Assembly: GCA_033762195.1 (NCBI GenBank) | Contig: JANRLV010000108.1 | Span: 1 to 16,083, forward strand | Reading direction: 5' to 3' | Origin: SpSt-398 sp033762195 | GTDB taxonomy: Bacteria > Bacteroidota > Bacteroidia > Chitinophagales > Chitinophagaceae | Length of the DNA stretch: 16,083 nucleotides | Shown here: positions 6,740 to 13,302 of the stretch, in pieces | Position numbering within the stretch: position 1 is the stretch's first letter | Layout: every line of letters begins with the position of its first letter | Made by a program: the position numbers and the translations under genes | The notes under the pieces: generated by a model | What the model saw: the letters and a program-made list of their open reading frames with translations, nothing else | Told to the model about the DNA's origin: nothing | The model's database searches: none

Positions 6740-6857
6740 ACCGCATTTTTGATGTTGAAAGGAATAATATGATGTGTGAAACATGAGTTTTCTATTTCAC
6801 AGGCGAGCGTTAAGTAGGTGTTAAAGAGTTATAGTCAGGGATGAGTGGCGTTCTCAT

Positions 6858-6889
6858 GTTCTCTGCGGTGAATCATCTTCTCTTCGGTG
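6858..6889 (+). repeat. Solitary family-A right arm
   Basis: GTTCTCTGCGGTGAATCAT followed by CTTCTCTTCGGTGA matches the outer part of the right arm at 8213-8246. No left arm is present in the gap. It ends 15 bp before the -7 box of the next gene, so its TTCG (6883-6886) falls roughly where a -33 element would sit. Confidence 0.65.
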
Positions 6890-6903
6890 AGCCTTAAATC
6901 TCA

Positions 6904-6911
6904 TAAATTTG
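6904..6911 (+). promoter_or_regulatory. -7 box of the cystathionine gamma-synthase/lyase gene
   Basis: TAAATTTG matches TAnnTTTG perfectly and ends 4 bp before the ATG at 6916. The transcript would be leaderless or nearly so. Confidence 0.5.
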
Positions 6912-6915
6912 CCAC

Positions 6916-8055
6916 ATGAAAAAGAACACCCGCTTCATCCACGCCGGCATGGAACCCGACCCCTCTACCGGGGCCATCATGACCCCGATATACCAAACCT
7001 CCACCTACGTACAGGAAGCCCCGGCCACCCATAAAGGCTATGAGTACGCCCGCAGCCAGAACCCTACGCGAACAGCGCTGGAGAAAGCCCTGGCGGAAAT
7101 AGAAAATGGCAAATTTGGTTTGGCCTTTAGCAGTGGGGTAGCCGCCACCGATGCGGTCATCAAACTCCTGGAACCCGGCGATGAAGTGGTTTGTGGAAAT
7201 GATATGTATGGCGGAACCTACCGGCTCTTTACCAAGGTGTTTGAAAAATTTGGGATCAAATTTGAATACACCGATACCACCAACAGTAATAATGTAGCTG
7301 CCGCCATTTCACCAAAAACAAAACTCATCTGGCTGGAAACCCCCACCAACCCGTTGATGAATGTATCGGATATCGCTGCCATCGCTACTATCGCTAAAAA
7401 GGCCGGTGCCCTGCTTTGCGTAGATAATACGTTTGCCTCGCCCTGTTTGCAAAACCCACTCGACCTGGGAGCTGATATTGTGATGCATTCCGCTACCAAG
7501 TACCTGAGTGGCCACAGCGATGTGATTCAGGGTGCCCTGGTGATGAATGACCCCGCGCTTCGTGAAAAATTATATTTTATTCAAAAAAGTTGTGGCGCTG
7601 TACCAGGTCCCATGGATTGTTTCCTCGTATTACGCGGTATCAAGACCCTGGGTGTACGCATGAAGGCCCACTGCGAAAATGGACGCGCCGTTGCGCATTT
7701 TCTGCGCCAGCACCCGGCCGTCGCCAAAGTATATTGGCCCGGTTTTGAAGACCATCCCCAACATGCCATTGCCAAAAAACAAATGAGTGATTTTGGTGGT
7801 ATGATCTCCTTTGAGCTCAAAAATCAAAGCGTGGAGGAAGCCAAACGGGTACTTTCCTCTACCCACCTCTTCTCCCTGGCGGAAAGCCTGGGTGGGGTTG
7901 AATCACTGATCAACCATCCCGCCTCCATGACCCATGCCTCCATACCCAGAGAAGAAAGGATCAAAAATGGATTGAATGATGGCTTGATCAGGTTGAGTGT
8001 GGGGATTGAAGATGCGGAGGATTTGATAGAAGATTTGCGTGCAGCAATTGGATAG
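6916..8055 (+). CDS. metB: Cystathionine gamma-synthase / gamma-lyase family PLP enzyme
   Basis: This 379-residue protein is a fold-type I PLP enzyme of the Cys/Met metabolism family, acting in transsulfuration between cysteine and methionine in the cytoplasm. YEYARSQNPTR is the phosphate and neighbouring-subunit loop, FSSGVAATDAV the cofactor-binding turn, and VDNTFASP carries the Asp that contacts the pyridine nitrogen. HSATKYLSGHSD contains the PLP lysine, Lys195. The C-terminal SLGGVESLINHPASMTHAS contributes the substrate carboxylate site. Length is usual. Synthase, lyase and related O-acyl-homoserine sulfhydrylases cannot be told apart safely by eye; the symbol follows the commonest annotation of such Bacteroidota proteins. 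It stands alone between repeats, with a promoter right at the start codon. Confidence 0.88.
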   Translation: MKKNTRFIHAGMEPDPSTGAIMTPIYQTSTYVQEAPATHKGYEYARSQNPTRTALEKALAEIENGKFGLAFSSGVAATDAVIKLLEPGDEVVCGNDMYGGTYRLFTKVFEKFGIKFEYTDTTNSNNVAAAISPKTKLIWLETPTNPLMNVSDIAAIATIAKKAGALLCVDNTFASPCLQNPLDLGADIVMHSATKYLSGHSDVIQGALVMNDPALREKLYFIQKSCGAVPGPMDCFLVLRGIKTLGVRMKAHCENGRAVAHFLRQHPAVAKVYWPGFEDHPQHAIAKKQMSDFGGMISFELKNQSVEEAKRVLSSTHLFSLAESLGGVESLINHPASMTHASIPREERIKNGLNDGLIRLSVGIEDAEDLIEDLRAAIG

Positions 8056-8246
8056 TGATTCACCACAGAGAACATGATTCACCGCAGAGAACAAGAGAAC
8101 GCAGAGTTACGCAGAGTAGGCTATTAGCTTTTAGCAATTAGCTCTTGGCAATCCCCTTTTTAAATAGTTGCATAAGTGACAAAATCTCTGCGTAACTCCG
8201 CGTTCTCTTGTTCTCTGCGGTGAATCATTTTCTCTGCGGTGAATCA
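8056..8246. repeat. Family-A long inverted repeat, copy 2 (longest)
   Basis: Left arm 8056-8116 and right arm 8186-8246 are reverse complements at 58 of 61 positions. Each arm contains the CACC(A/G)CAGAGAACATGATT unit followed by the CACCGCAGAGAACAAGAG unit. The 69-bp loop contains TTAGCTTTTAGCAATTAGC (8124-8142) and no ORF. The left arm starts at the stop codon of the PLP enzyme and the right arm ends 27 bp before the next ATG. Confidence 0.92.
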
Positions 8247-8273
8247 TTGTTTTCCCCGGGTTAAACCACACAG

Positions 8274-9038
8274 ATGACACCAAAGACCTTCCTCGACAAA
8301 CAATACCTCCACTTCAACCAACCATCCTTTATCCCCACTGACCCGATAAGTGTACCCCATCGGTTTTCTAGAAAGCAGGACATTGAGATCGCCGGTTTAT
8401 TCGCTGCCATCTTTGCCTGGGGCAACCGTACCACGATCATCGCAAAAGCCAATGAATTAATGGACAAAATGGGTAACCAACCCCATGCATTCATCCTGCA
8501 CCATTCCGAAAATGACCTGCGGTCCCTGCTTGATTTCAAGCACCGCACCTTCAATGCCACCGACCTGCTCTACTTTATTGCCTTTCTCCATCATCATTAT
8601 ACCCACTACTCCTCTCTCGAAGATGCCTTTCAACCAGCTTTGTTAAATAACGAACCTACGATCGAGAAAGGACTGGATGCATTTTATCAGCACTTCTTTT
8701 CCCTGGAAGATGCCCCGGCGCGCACGCGTAAACACATCGCGGCACCGTCAAAAGGATCTACCTGTAAACGATTGAACATGTACCTGCGTTGGATGGTGAG
8801 AAAAGATAAGATGGGAGTCGATTTCGGGTTATGGCAAAGGATCAGTCCGGCACAACTCATTTGCCCCATCGACCTTCATGTTGCGCGCGTTGCGCGTCAG
8901 ATGGGATTATTAAAAAGAAAACAAACCGACTGGCTGGCTGCTTTAGAACTGACGGAGAAGTTAAGAAGCTTTGATAAAACCGATCCGGTAAAGTACGACT
9001 TTGCGTTGTTTGGGTTGGGGGTGTTGGGGGATAGGTAA
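8274..9038 (+). CDS. TIGR02757 (DUF2400) family protein
   Basis: This 254-residue protein matches the TIGR02757 family, found mainly in Bacteroidota and distantly related to helix-hairpin-helix DNA glycosylase-like proteins. Recognisable blocks are the N-terminal DPISVPHRFSRKQDIEIAG followed by LFAAIFAWGNRTTI, then RWMVRKDKMGVDFGLW and PIDLHVARVARQMGLL, and the C-terminal PVKYDFALFGLGVLG. It has no signal peptide or membrane segment and should be cytoplasmic. The biochemical role is not established. The ATG at 8274 is taken because it directly precedes the conserved N-terminus. No TAnnTTTG box is evident; the upstream 200 bp are a family-A repeat. It converges on the fatty acid hydroxylase gene with 46 bp between stops. 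Confidence 0.83.
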   Translation: MTPKTFLDKQYLHFNQPSFIPTDPISVPHRFSRKQDIEIAGLFAAIFAWGNRTTIIAKANELMDKMGNQPHAFILHHSENDLRSLLDFKHRTFNATDLLYFIAFLHHHYTHYSSLEDAFQPALLNNEPTIEKGLDAFYQHFFSLEDAPARTRKHIAAPSKGSTCKRLNMYLRWMVRKDKMGVDFGLWQRISPAQLICPIDLHVARVARQMGLLKRKQTDWLAALELTEKLRSFDKTDPVKYDFALFGLGVLGDR

Positions 9039-9045
9039 CGGTGTT

Positions 9046-9073
9046 TAACCGCCAATTCGCCTTAGCGGTAAAT
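9046..9073. repeat. Small hairpin/repeat between convergent genes
   Basis: TTAACCGCCAATTCGCC then TTAGCGGTAA can fold with ACCGC pairing with GCGGT. Read on the minus strand it is TTTACCGCTAAGGCG.., the motif also found in the loop of copy 1 (1238-1290) and, reversed, in the loop of the copy at 14823-14967. It may serve as a weak bidirectional terminator. Confidence 0.4.
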
Positions 9074-9084
9074 AATCCGTATAA

Positions 9085-9756
9085 TCATGGTACTTTCTTC
9101 TCAAACATAAGCTCCTGCACCTTTTCTTTATCCTCTTTCTCCTGCTTCAGATTGAACATTGTCCCAAACACATGGTCCCAGATAGTAGAGCTCACCCCAA
9201 ATCCCTGGTGTTCATTTTTATAATGATGCAGGTGGTGGTTTCTCCACAATGGTTTCATCCATTTAAAAGGAGGGTTCCATGCATGGATCGCATAGTGCAT
9301 GGTGCCATACATCAGGTAGCCAAAAAGAAAACCGGGAAAGAACATAAAGGCCCAGGATCCCATGATCAGGTACATGATGCCAAATATGGTAGAGGAAATG
9401 ATGATACTGGGAACGGGGGGCATGAACAACCGTTGCCGGTCACGGGGATAGTGATGGTGATTGCCATGCAAGGTGTAAACAAACTTGGTGGCACCAGGTG
9501 TCTTCGGTATCCAATGGAAAATAAAACGGTGAGCGAGATACTCAAAAAAGGACCAGAAGAGTACACCACCAAAAAAGGTCAGCAGGATGGTGGCGGTTGA
9601 ATATCCATAGCGGGTTGCCGCGAGATAAATAATATAAGTAAGAATAGGGATGTACATACCCCATATCACCAGCGGGTTGGCCTTTGTGAGTGCCTCCAGA
9701 AAGTCATTCTTAAACAGACGCGCCTGGCCTTTATTGTGGATCTTTTCGAAATGCAT
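9085..9756 (-). CDS. Fatty acid hydroxylase / sterol desaturase superfamily membrane enzyme
   Basis: This 223-residue integral membrane protein has the di-iron histidine clusters of the fatty acid hydroxylase superfamily: HRFIFH (76-81), HGNHHH (97-102), HYAIH (154-158) and HHLHH (174-178). Hydrophobic segments lie at about 29-48, 56-72, 115-133 and 136-151. Spacing and composition resemble fatty acid 2-hydroxylases (yeast Scs7 / mammalian FA2H type) without their cytochrome b5 domain. The likely reaction is O2-dependent hydroxylation of a lipid acyl chain in the inner membrane. Many Bacteroidota make sphingolipids or sulfonolipids with 2-hydroxy acids, which is a plausible but unproven destination. 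The C-terminus is a charged cytosolic tail. It has its own promoter and no same-strand partner. Confidence 0.85.
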   Translation of the reverse strand: MHFEKIHNKGQARLFKNDFLEALTKANPLVIWGMYIPILTYIIYLAATRYGYSTATILLTFFGGVLFWSFFEYLAHRFIFHWIPKTPGATKFVYTLHGNHHHYPRDRQRLFMPPVPSIIISSTIFGIMYLIMGSWAFMFFPGFLFGYLMYGTMHYAIHAWNPPFKWMKPLWRNHHLHHYKNEHQGFGVSSTIWDHVFGTMFNLKQEKEDKEKVQELMFEKKVP

Positions 9757-9776
9757 AAAAATGGCTATTTCTTGGG

Positions 9777-9784
9777 CAAAAATA
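9777..9784 (-). promoter_or_regulatory. -7 box of the fatty acid hydroxylase gene
   Basis: On the minus strand TATTTTTG fits TAnnTTTG perfectly, 20 bp before the ATG at 9756, and a TTG lies about 16 bp further upstream. Confidence 0.45.
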
Positions 9785-9810
9785 CAGCAAATTGAGGATT
9801 CAACGCAGGT

Positions 9811-9935
9811 GGAGGCAATTCACCGCAGAGAACGAGAGGACACGGAGGAACGCAGAGATTATATTAGATGAAAATGGCTCCTATTTTCCTCAGCGGAACT
9901 CTCCGTCCTCATGTTCTCTGCGGTGAATTACCTCC
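9811..9935. repeat. Family-A inverted repeat, copy 3 (divergent arms)
   Basis: Left arm 9811-9857 and right arm 9889-9935 pair well at the outer ends (CACCGCAGAGAAC with GTTCTCTGCGGTGAATT, and GGAGG with CCTCC) but only partly inside. The 31-bp loop has no ORF. It lies between the divergent fatty acid hydroxylase and FAA-hydrolase genes, so it is not acting only as a terminator. Confidence 0.8.
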
Positions 9936-9961
9936 TTTGTGGTGAATACAAAAATCCATGT

Positions 9962-9969
9962 TAGATTTG
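9962..9969 (+). promoter_or_regulatory. -7 box of the FAA-hydrolase gene; fixes its start
   Basis: TAGATTTG is a perfect TAnnTTTG match, 5 bp before the ATG at 9975. It lies inside the 5' extension of the longer frame that opens with GTG at 9939, so the longer start is unlikely. A TTTG at 9936-9939, at the edge of the repeat arm, could be the -33 element. Confidence 0.5.
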
Positions 9970-9974
9970 CCGAC

Positions 9975-10979
9975 ATGAAACTCCTTTCCTACCTCCAAGA
10001 CGGACACGACCACTTAGGTGTATTGATAGATGACAAAGTGTATGATATGGATGTGCTTCATCCCGACCTTCCCAATAGCATGGGTTTGTTTCTCAACTAC
10101 TGGGAAGATAGTTTCCCCATGGCACAGGCAGCAGAACTCCTGATCCGGGAGGGCCAGCGAATGACCAATAAAGGCATCCCCTTGAGCAACCTCAATCTGT
10201 TGGCACCTGTACCAACGCCCACATCCTGCAGAGATGGGTATGCTTTTCGGCAACATGTGGCTGCGGCCCGTCGCAACCGGAGCGTGGACATGATCCCGGA
10301 ATTTGACCAATACCCCATCTTTTATTTTACCAACCATCATAGCATTCAGGGACCGGGTGAGGTAGTGTGTATGCCTGACCATTTTCAAAAACTCGATTTT
10401 GAACTGGAATGTGCGATCGTTATCTGTAAACATGGCCGTAATATCCGCGCCGCCGATGCCCGGGAATATATTGGCGGGTTGATGATCATGAATGATATGA
10501 GTGCGCGTACCCTGCAGATGGAAGAGATGAAACTCAATCTTGGTCCGGCAAAAGGAAAAGATTTCTCTACCGTCATCGGCCCCTGGTTGGTGACCCTGGA
10601 TGAATTGGAAGAATTTTTAGTTCCTGCCAAAGAAAATCATGTGGGAGATAGCTGGAACCTGAAAATGACCTGCTCCGTCAATGGAGTACAGGTAAGTGAA
10701 GGAAATGTGGCAGATATGGATTGGACATTTGCGGAGATTATCGAACGCGCCTCCTATGGCGTGGATCTTTACCCGGGCGATGTGATCGGTAGCGGCACTG
10801 TGGGAACGGGTTGTTTTCTTGAACTGAATGGCACCGGAAAACTCAATGATCCGAATTATAAGGAGCAGTGGTTACAGCCCGGCGACATCGTGGAAATGAC
10901 CATTACAGGGCTCGGAAAACTCACAAACCAGATCGTTGCCGAGGAAACGGATTGGAGTATACTTGCAGGAAAAAAATAG
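9975..10979 (+). CDS. Fumarylacetoacetate hydrolase family protein
   Basis: This protein has 334 residues from the chosen ATG. Family members cleave or decarboxylate acyl-pyruvate-like compounds using a divalent metal; the best known step is fumarylacetoacetate to fumarate plus acetoacetate in tyrosine breakdown. The metal site is visible as LDFELECAIVI (Glu143, Glu145) and MNDMSARTLQ (Asp174). GPAKGKDFSTVIGPWLVT and YPGDVIGSGTVGTGCF are further typical blocks. A GTG at 9939 would add 12 residues, but these would read through the -7 box and the end of a repeat, so I reject it. The next metabolic gene on the strand is a flavin reductase at 11483, separated by a repeat-flanked GxxExxY gene. This pairing hints at aromatic amino acid catabolism but does not prove the substrate. 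Confidence 0.85.
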   Translation: MKLLSYLQDGHDHLGVLIDDKVYDMDVLHPDLPNSMGLFLNYWEDSFPMAQAAELLIREGQRMTNKGIPLSNLNLLAPVPTPTSCRDGYAFRQHVAAARRNRSVDMIPEFDQYPIFYFTNHHSIQGPGEVVCMPDHFQKLDFELECAIVICKHGRNIRAADAREYIGGLMIMNDMSARTLQMEEMKLNLGPAKGKDFSTVIGPWLVTLDELEEFLVPAKENHVGDSWNLKMTCSVNGVQVSEGNVADMDWTFAEIIERASYGVDLYPGDVIGSGTVGTGCFLELNGTGKLNDPNYKEQWLQPGDIVEMTITGLGKLTNQIVAEETDWSILAGKK

Positions 10980-10985
10980 ATTTTT

Positions 10986-11472
10986 TACCGCAGAGAACAG
11001 GAGAACGCAGAGTTACGCAGAGATTAGTTATCTATTAAACCTACCTTATGAATAATGATGAATTAAATGGCATTGGTGCCGAAATTCTCGATTCTTGTAT
11101 TGCCGTACACAAAGAATTAGGCCCGGGACTCTTAGAGTCAGCCTATACGATTGCACTAAAGAAAGAGTTAGAAGATAGGGAATACGAAGTGATGACTCAG
11201 GTGCCTATAGAAGCATCCTACAAAGGCATTAATTTAGGAAAAGTGTTTGTAATGGATATGATAGTTGATGATGGTGTAATTTTAGAGATAAAATCGGTGG
11301 ATCAGTTGCACCCTATCCATAAAGCCCAGCTAATAACCTATTTAAAACTAAGTAAAAGGAAATTAGGATATCTAATAAATTTTAATGTATCATTAATGAA
11401 AGACGGTTTTCATAGAATTGTTTATAAATTTTAACTCTGCGTAACTCCGCGTCCTCTCGTTCTCTGCGGTTA
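10986..11472. mobile_element. Family-A inverted repeat enclosing the GxxExxY gene
   Basis: Left arm 10986-11022 (ACCGCAGAGAAC..GTTACGCAGAG) and right arm 11435-11472 (CTCTGCGTAACTC..CTCTGCGGTTA) are reverse complements with about four differences. The 412-bp loop is almost wholly the 128-codon GxxExxY gene; the right arm begins at the base after its stop codon. The other family-A copies have the same arms around 20-77 bp of non-coding loop. No transposase and no clear target duplication are seen, so calling it a mobile element is inference. Confidence 0.5.
11048..11434 (+). CDS. GxxExxY protein (PD-(D/E)XK nuclease-like)
   Basis: This 128-residue protein belongs to the GxxExxY family (TIGR04256, PF13366 type), assigned to the PD-(D/E)XK nuclease fold. 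The naming motif is GLLESAY (27-33). The nuclease-like core follows: Asp70 in FVMDMIVDD, and the E-x-K pair Glu80/Lys82 in VILEIKSV; KAQLITYLKLS forms the next helix. All expected residues are present, so it is probably active, although no substrate is known for the family. Full length, no signal peptide. The codons are visibly more A/T-rich than the flanking genes, suggesting a different origin. It lies in the loop of a family-A inverted repeat, between two metabolic genes on the same strand. No -7 box is clear; transcription may come from the upstream gene. Confidence 0.88.
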   Translation: MNNDELNGIGAEILDSCIAVHKELGPGLLESAYTIALKKELEDREYEVMTQVPIEASYKGINLGKVFVMDMIVDDGVILEIKSVDQLHPIHKAQLITYLKLSKRKLGYLINFNVSLMKDGFHRIVYKF

Positions 11473-11482
11473 AGTAAAACAA

Positions 11483-12358
11483 ATGATCATACACCTCCCC
11501 GAAATAAAACCCGCTGAAAAGCAATACTACCTCCAGCACATCGTTGCGCCACGCCCTATATGTTTTGCCTCTACCATCAATAAAAAAGGCGATGTTAACC
11601 TCAGTCCCTTTAGTTTTTTTAACTTATTCTCTTCCAATCCCCCCATTGTCGTGTTCTCTCCGGCCCGCCGGGTACGTGATAATTCCATCAAACACACCCT
11701 CGAGAATGTACTCGAAGTACCCGAAGTGGTGATCAATATGGTGGACTATGACATGGTGCAACAACAATCCCTTGCCAGTTGTGAATACCCCGCCGGCACC
11801 AACGAATTCATCAAAGCAGGGTTTACCGAGGAAAAGGCACAATTTGTCAGCCCACCCATGGTCAAAGAAAGTAAGGCCAAATTAGAGTGTAAGGTAACGG
11901 AGATAAAGGCACTGGGTAAAGAAGGGGGAGCAGGCAATCTTGTTATTTGTGAGGTGATCGCCATTCACATAGCTGACGAATTGTTGGATGAAAATAAAAA
12001 ACTCGATCAGCGAAAGATTCACCAGGTAGCCCGCTTAGGTGGAAACTGGTATTGCAAGGTGGATGAAAGCAATCTTTTTGAAGTGGAGAAACCCAATACC
12101 CAACTGGGTATAGGAGTAGATGCCCTTCCGGAGAACATTCGTCTGAGCACTATACTTACCGGAAATGACCTGGGGCAGTTGGCAAATGTGCATGCGTTTC
12201 CCGATCCTGATCCGGGGTTTGATGATGAACATGTAAGACATATCGTTCAGTATTACAGTCTCAATCCAGAAGAAATGGAGAAAGAACTGCATCAGCATGC
12301 AAGGAAACTATTAGCGGAGGGGAAGGTGGATAAAGCCTGGCAGGTACTCTTATTATAG
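11483..12358 (+). CDS. Flavin reductase family protein (FMN-binding split barrel)
   Basis: This 291-residue protein has an N-terminal flavin-reductase-like domain (about 1-190): HIVAPRPICFASTINKKGDVNLSPFSFFN is the FMN-binding entry of the split barrel, followed by NPPIVVFSPA and the DNSIKHTLEN helix. A C-terminal extension of about 100 residues (from about 190) is helical and unassigned. Such proteins bind FMN and either reduce free flavin for a partner oxygenase or act alone. In Bacteroidota they often sit near aromatic catabolism genes, which fits the FAA-hydrolase-family gene upstream. The ATG at 11483 lies 10 bp after the right arm of the GxxExxY element; no -7 box is visible, so readthrough from upstream is plausible. 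Confidence 0.82.
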   Translation: MIIHLPEIKPAEKQYYLQHIVAPRPICFASTINKKGDVNLSPFSFFNLFSSNPPIVVFSPARRVRDNSIKHTLENVLEVPEVVINMVDYDMVQQQSLASCEYPAGTNEFIKAGFTEEKAQFVSPPMVKESKAKLECKVTEIKALGKEGGAGNLVICEVIAIHIADELLDENKKLDQRKIHQVARLGGNWYCKVDESNLFEVEKPNTQLGIGVDALPENIRLSTILTGNDLGQLANVHAFPDPDPGFDDEHVRHIVQYYSLNPEEMEKELHQHARKLLAEGKVDKAWQVLLL

Positions 12359-12360
12359 TT

Positions 12361-12426
12361 TAACCACAGAGACACAGAGAAAATTAGCTTTTAGCTAAAT
12401 AACTTTTCTCTGTGTCTCTGTAGTTA
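12361..12426. repeat. Family-A related compact hairpin between convergent genes
   Basis: TAACCACAGAGACACAGAG plus AAAA (12361-12383) and its inverted copy 12404-12426 pair at 22 of 23 positions around a 20-bp loop that contains TTAGCTTTTAGCTAA. It occupies almost all of the 70 bp between two convergent stop codons and probably ends both transcripts. Confidence 0.85.
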
Positions 12427-12428
12427 GT

Positions 12429-13166
12429 TTATTTCCCAAATACCTTTTTCAGCAATTCTGTAGTGCGGGCAGCCGGATTCTCCCGGATATTTTTTTCCTC
12501 TACCGCAATGCGATCAAACAGGGCAGCAATGGCTTTGTCAGCCACATAACCCGCCAGATCGGGGTTCATCTTTTTCATCGTGGTCGGCAGGCTATTGTAT
12601 TTAGTCACCACATCACCATAATATTTGGTGGCATTGGTCTTTTGCAGGGAGGTGTCAATAACAGGTTGGAAAGCCGCTTTTAATTGTACCGAGGTCTTCT
12701 CTTTAAAATAATCGGTGATCGAAGATTTGCTGCTGCTGCTCACCAGTTTCAAGGCATCGGTAACGGTCATTTGCTTGATGGCATTGACAAAAATGGGGGT
12801 GGCAAACCCAACAGCATCTTCAGCGCCACGATTAATCTGGAGAATGGCATCATCCACCATTTTATTCAGTCCCAGGCCGCGTAAGGTCTTTTCCATCTTC
12901 TGGGCCTCGGGGGGAAGCAAAACTTTATAGAGCTCATTGCCAAAGAACCCATCCTTCTTATTCAGGAAACTGACGGCTGTCGATACCCCCTGGTTCAGGG
13001 CTTCCTTGATACCGCCACCGGCTTCATTTTCGGTGACCCCACCTCCGCCAATACCTGCAGCCTTCTTGGCCCGGTCGAGGATAGATTGACTGGAAGCACA
13101 TCCGGAGGTTAAAAGGGAAAAAGCAAGGAGAAAGGCAAATGGGAATTTAAGTTGGTACGATTTCAT
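12429..13166 (-). CDS. DUF4197 domain lipoprotein
   Basis: This 245-residue protein has a lipoprotein signal with lipobox TSGC, so Cys23 is the lipidation site. A glycine-rich linker (GIGGGG.., about 38-52) leads into a helical DUF4197 domain: IKEALNQGVSTAVSFL, KVLLPPEAQKMEKTLRGLG, MVDDAILQINRGAEDA, FKEKTSVQL and the C-terminal DKAIAALFDRIAVEEKNIRENP. DUF4197 proteins occur in several Gram-negative phyla and have no established function; a periplasmic or outer-membrane location follows from the lipobox. The gene is alone on its strand. Upstream (13167-13260) is A/T-rich with no convincing TAnnTTTG box, though TATTTTTA on the minus strand is one base off. Confidence 0.85.
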   Translation of the reverse strand: MKSYQLKFPFAFLLAFSLLTSGCASSQSILDRAKKAAGIGGGGVTENEAGGGIKEALNQGVSTAVSFLNKKDGFFGNELYKVLLPPEAQKMEKTLRGLGLNKMVDDAILQINRGAEDAVGFATPIFVNAIKQMTVTDALKLVSSSSKSSITDYFKEKTSVQLKAAFQPVIDTSLQKTNATKYYGDVVTKYNSLPTTMKKMNPDLAGYVADKAIAALFDRIAVEEKNIRENPAARTTELLKKVFGK

Positions 13167-13287
13167 TGATTTGGAATTTACTTGTTTAGCTTATTGATCC
13201 TTAGTAAAAATATCAAATAATAGTCAAAGCTGGTAGCAAACAGCGCCTCGCTATTAGCTTTTAGCCTTTATTTAATTCAAGAATATC

Positions 13288-13295
13288 TAATTTTG
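13288..13295 (+). promoter_or_regulatory. -7 box of lysS
   Basis: TAATTTTG fits TAnnTTTG perfectly and ends 7 bp before the ATG at 13303, again implying a very short leader. A solitary CTATTAGCTTTTAGCC (13251-13266), the word found in family-A loops, lies just upstream. Confidence 0.5.
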
Positions 13296-13302
13296 CCCCC
13301 TT

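Noticed and set aside
8056..8246. Insertion sequence ends
   Set aside because: The arms are terminal-inverted-repeat-like, but the loop is 69 bp with no transposase, and no target duplication is clear; recorded as a repeat family.
9046..9073. tRNA-like fold between convergent genes
   Set aside because: Only 28 bp with one weak hairpin; no cloverleaf, no T-arm sequence.
9939..9974. GTG start giving 12 extra residues on the FAA-hydrolase protein
   Set aside because: The extra codons read through the end of a repeat arm and the TAGATTTG box; the ATG at 9975 fits both promoter and family N-terminus.
10986..11472. Toxin-antitoxin module
   Set aside because: There is a single small gene with no partner ORF in the loop; its motifs are those of the GxxExxY nuclease-fold family.
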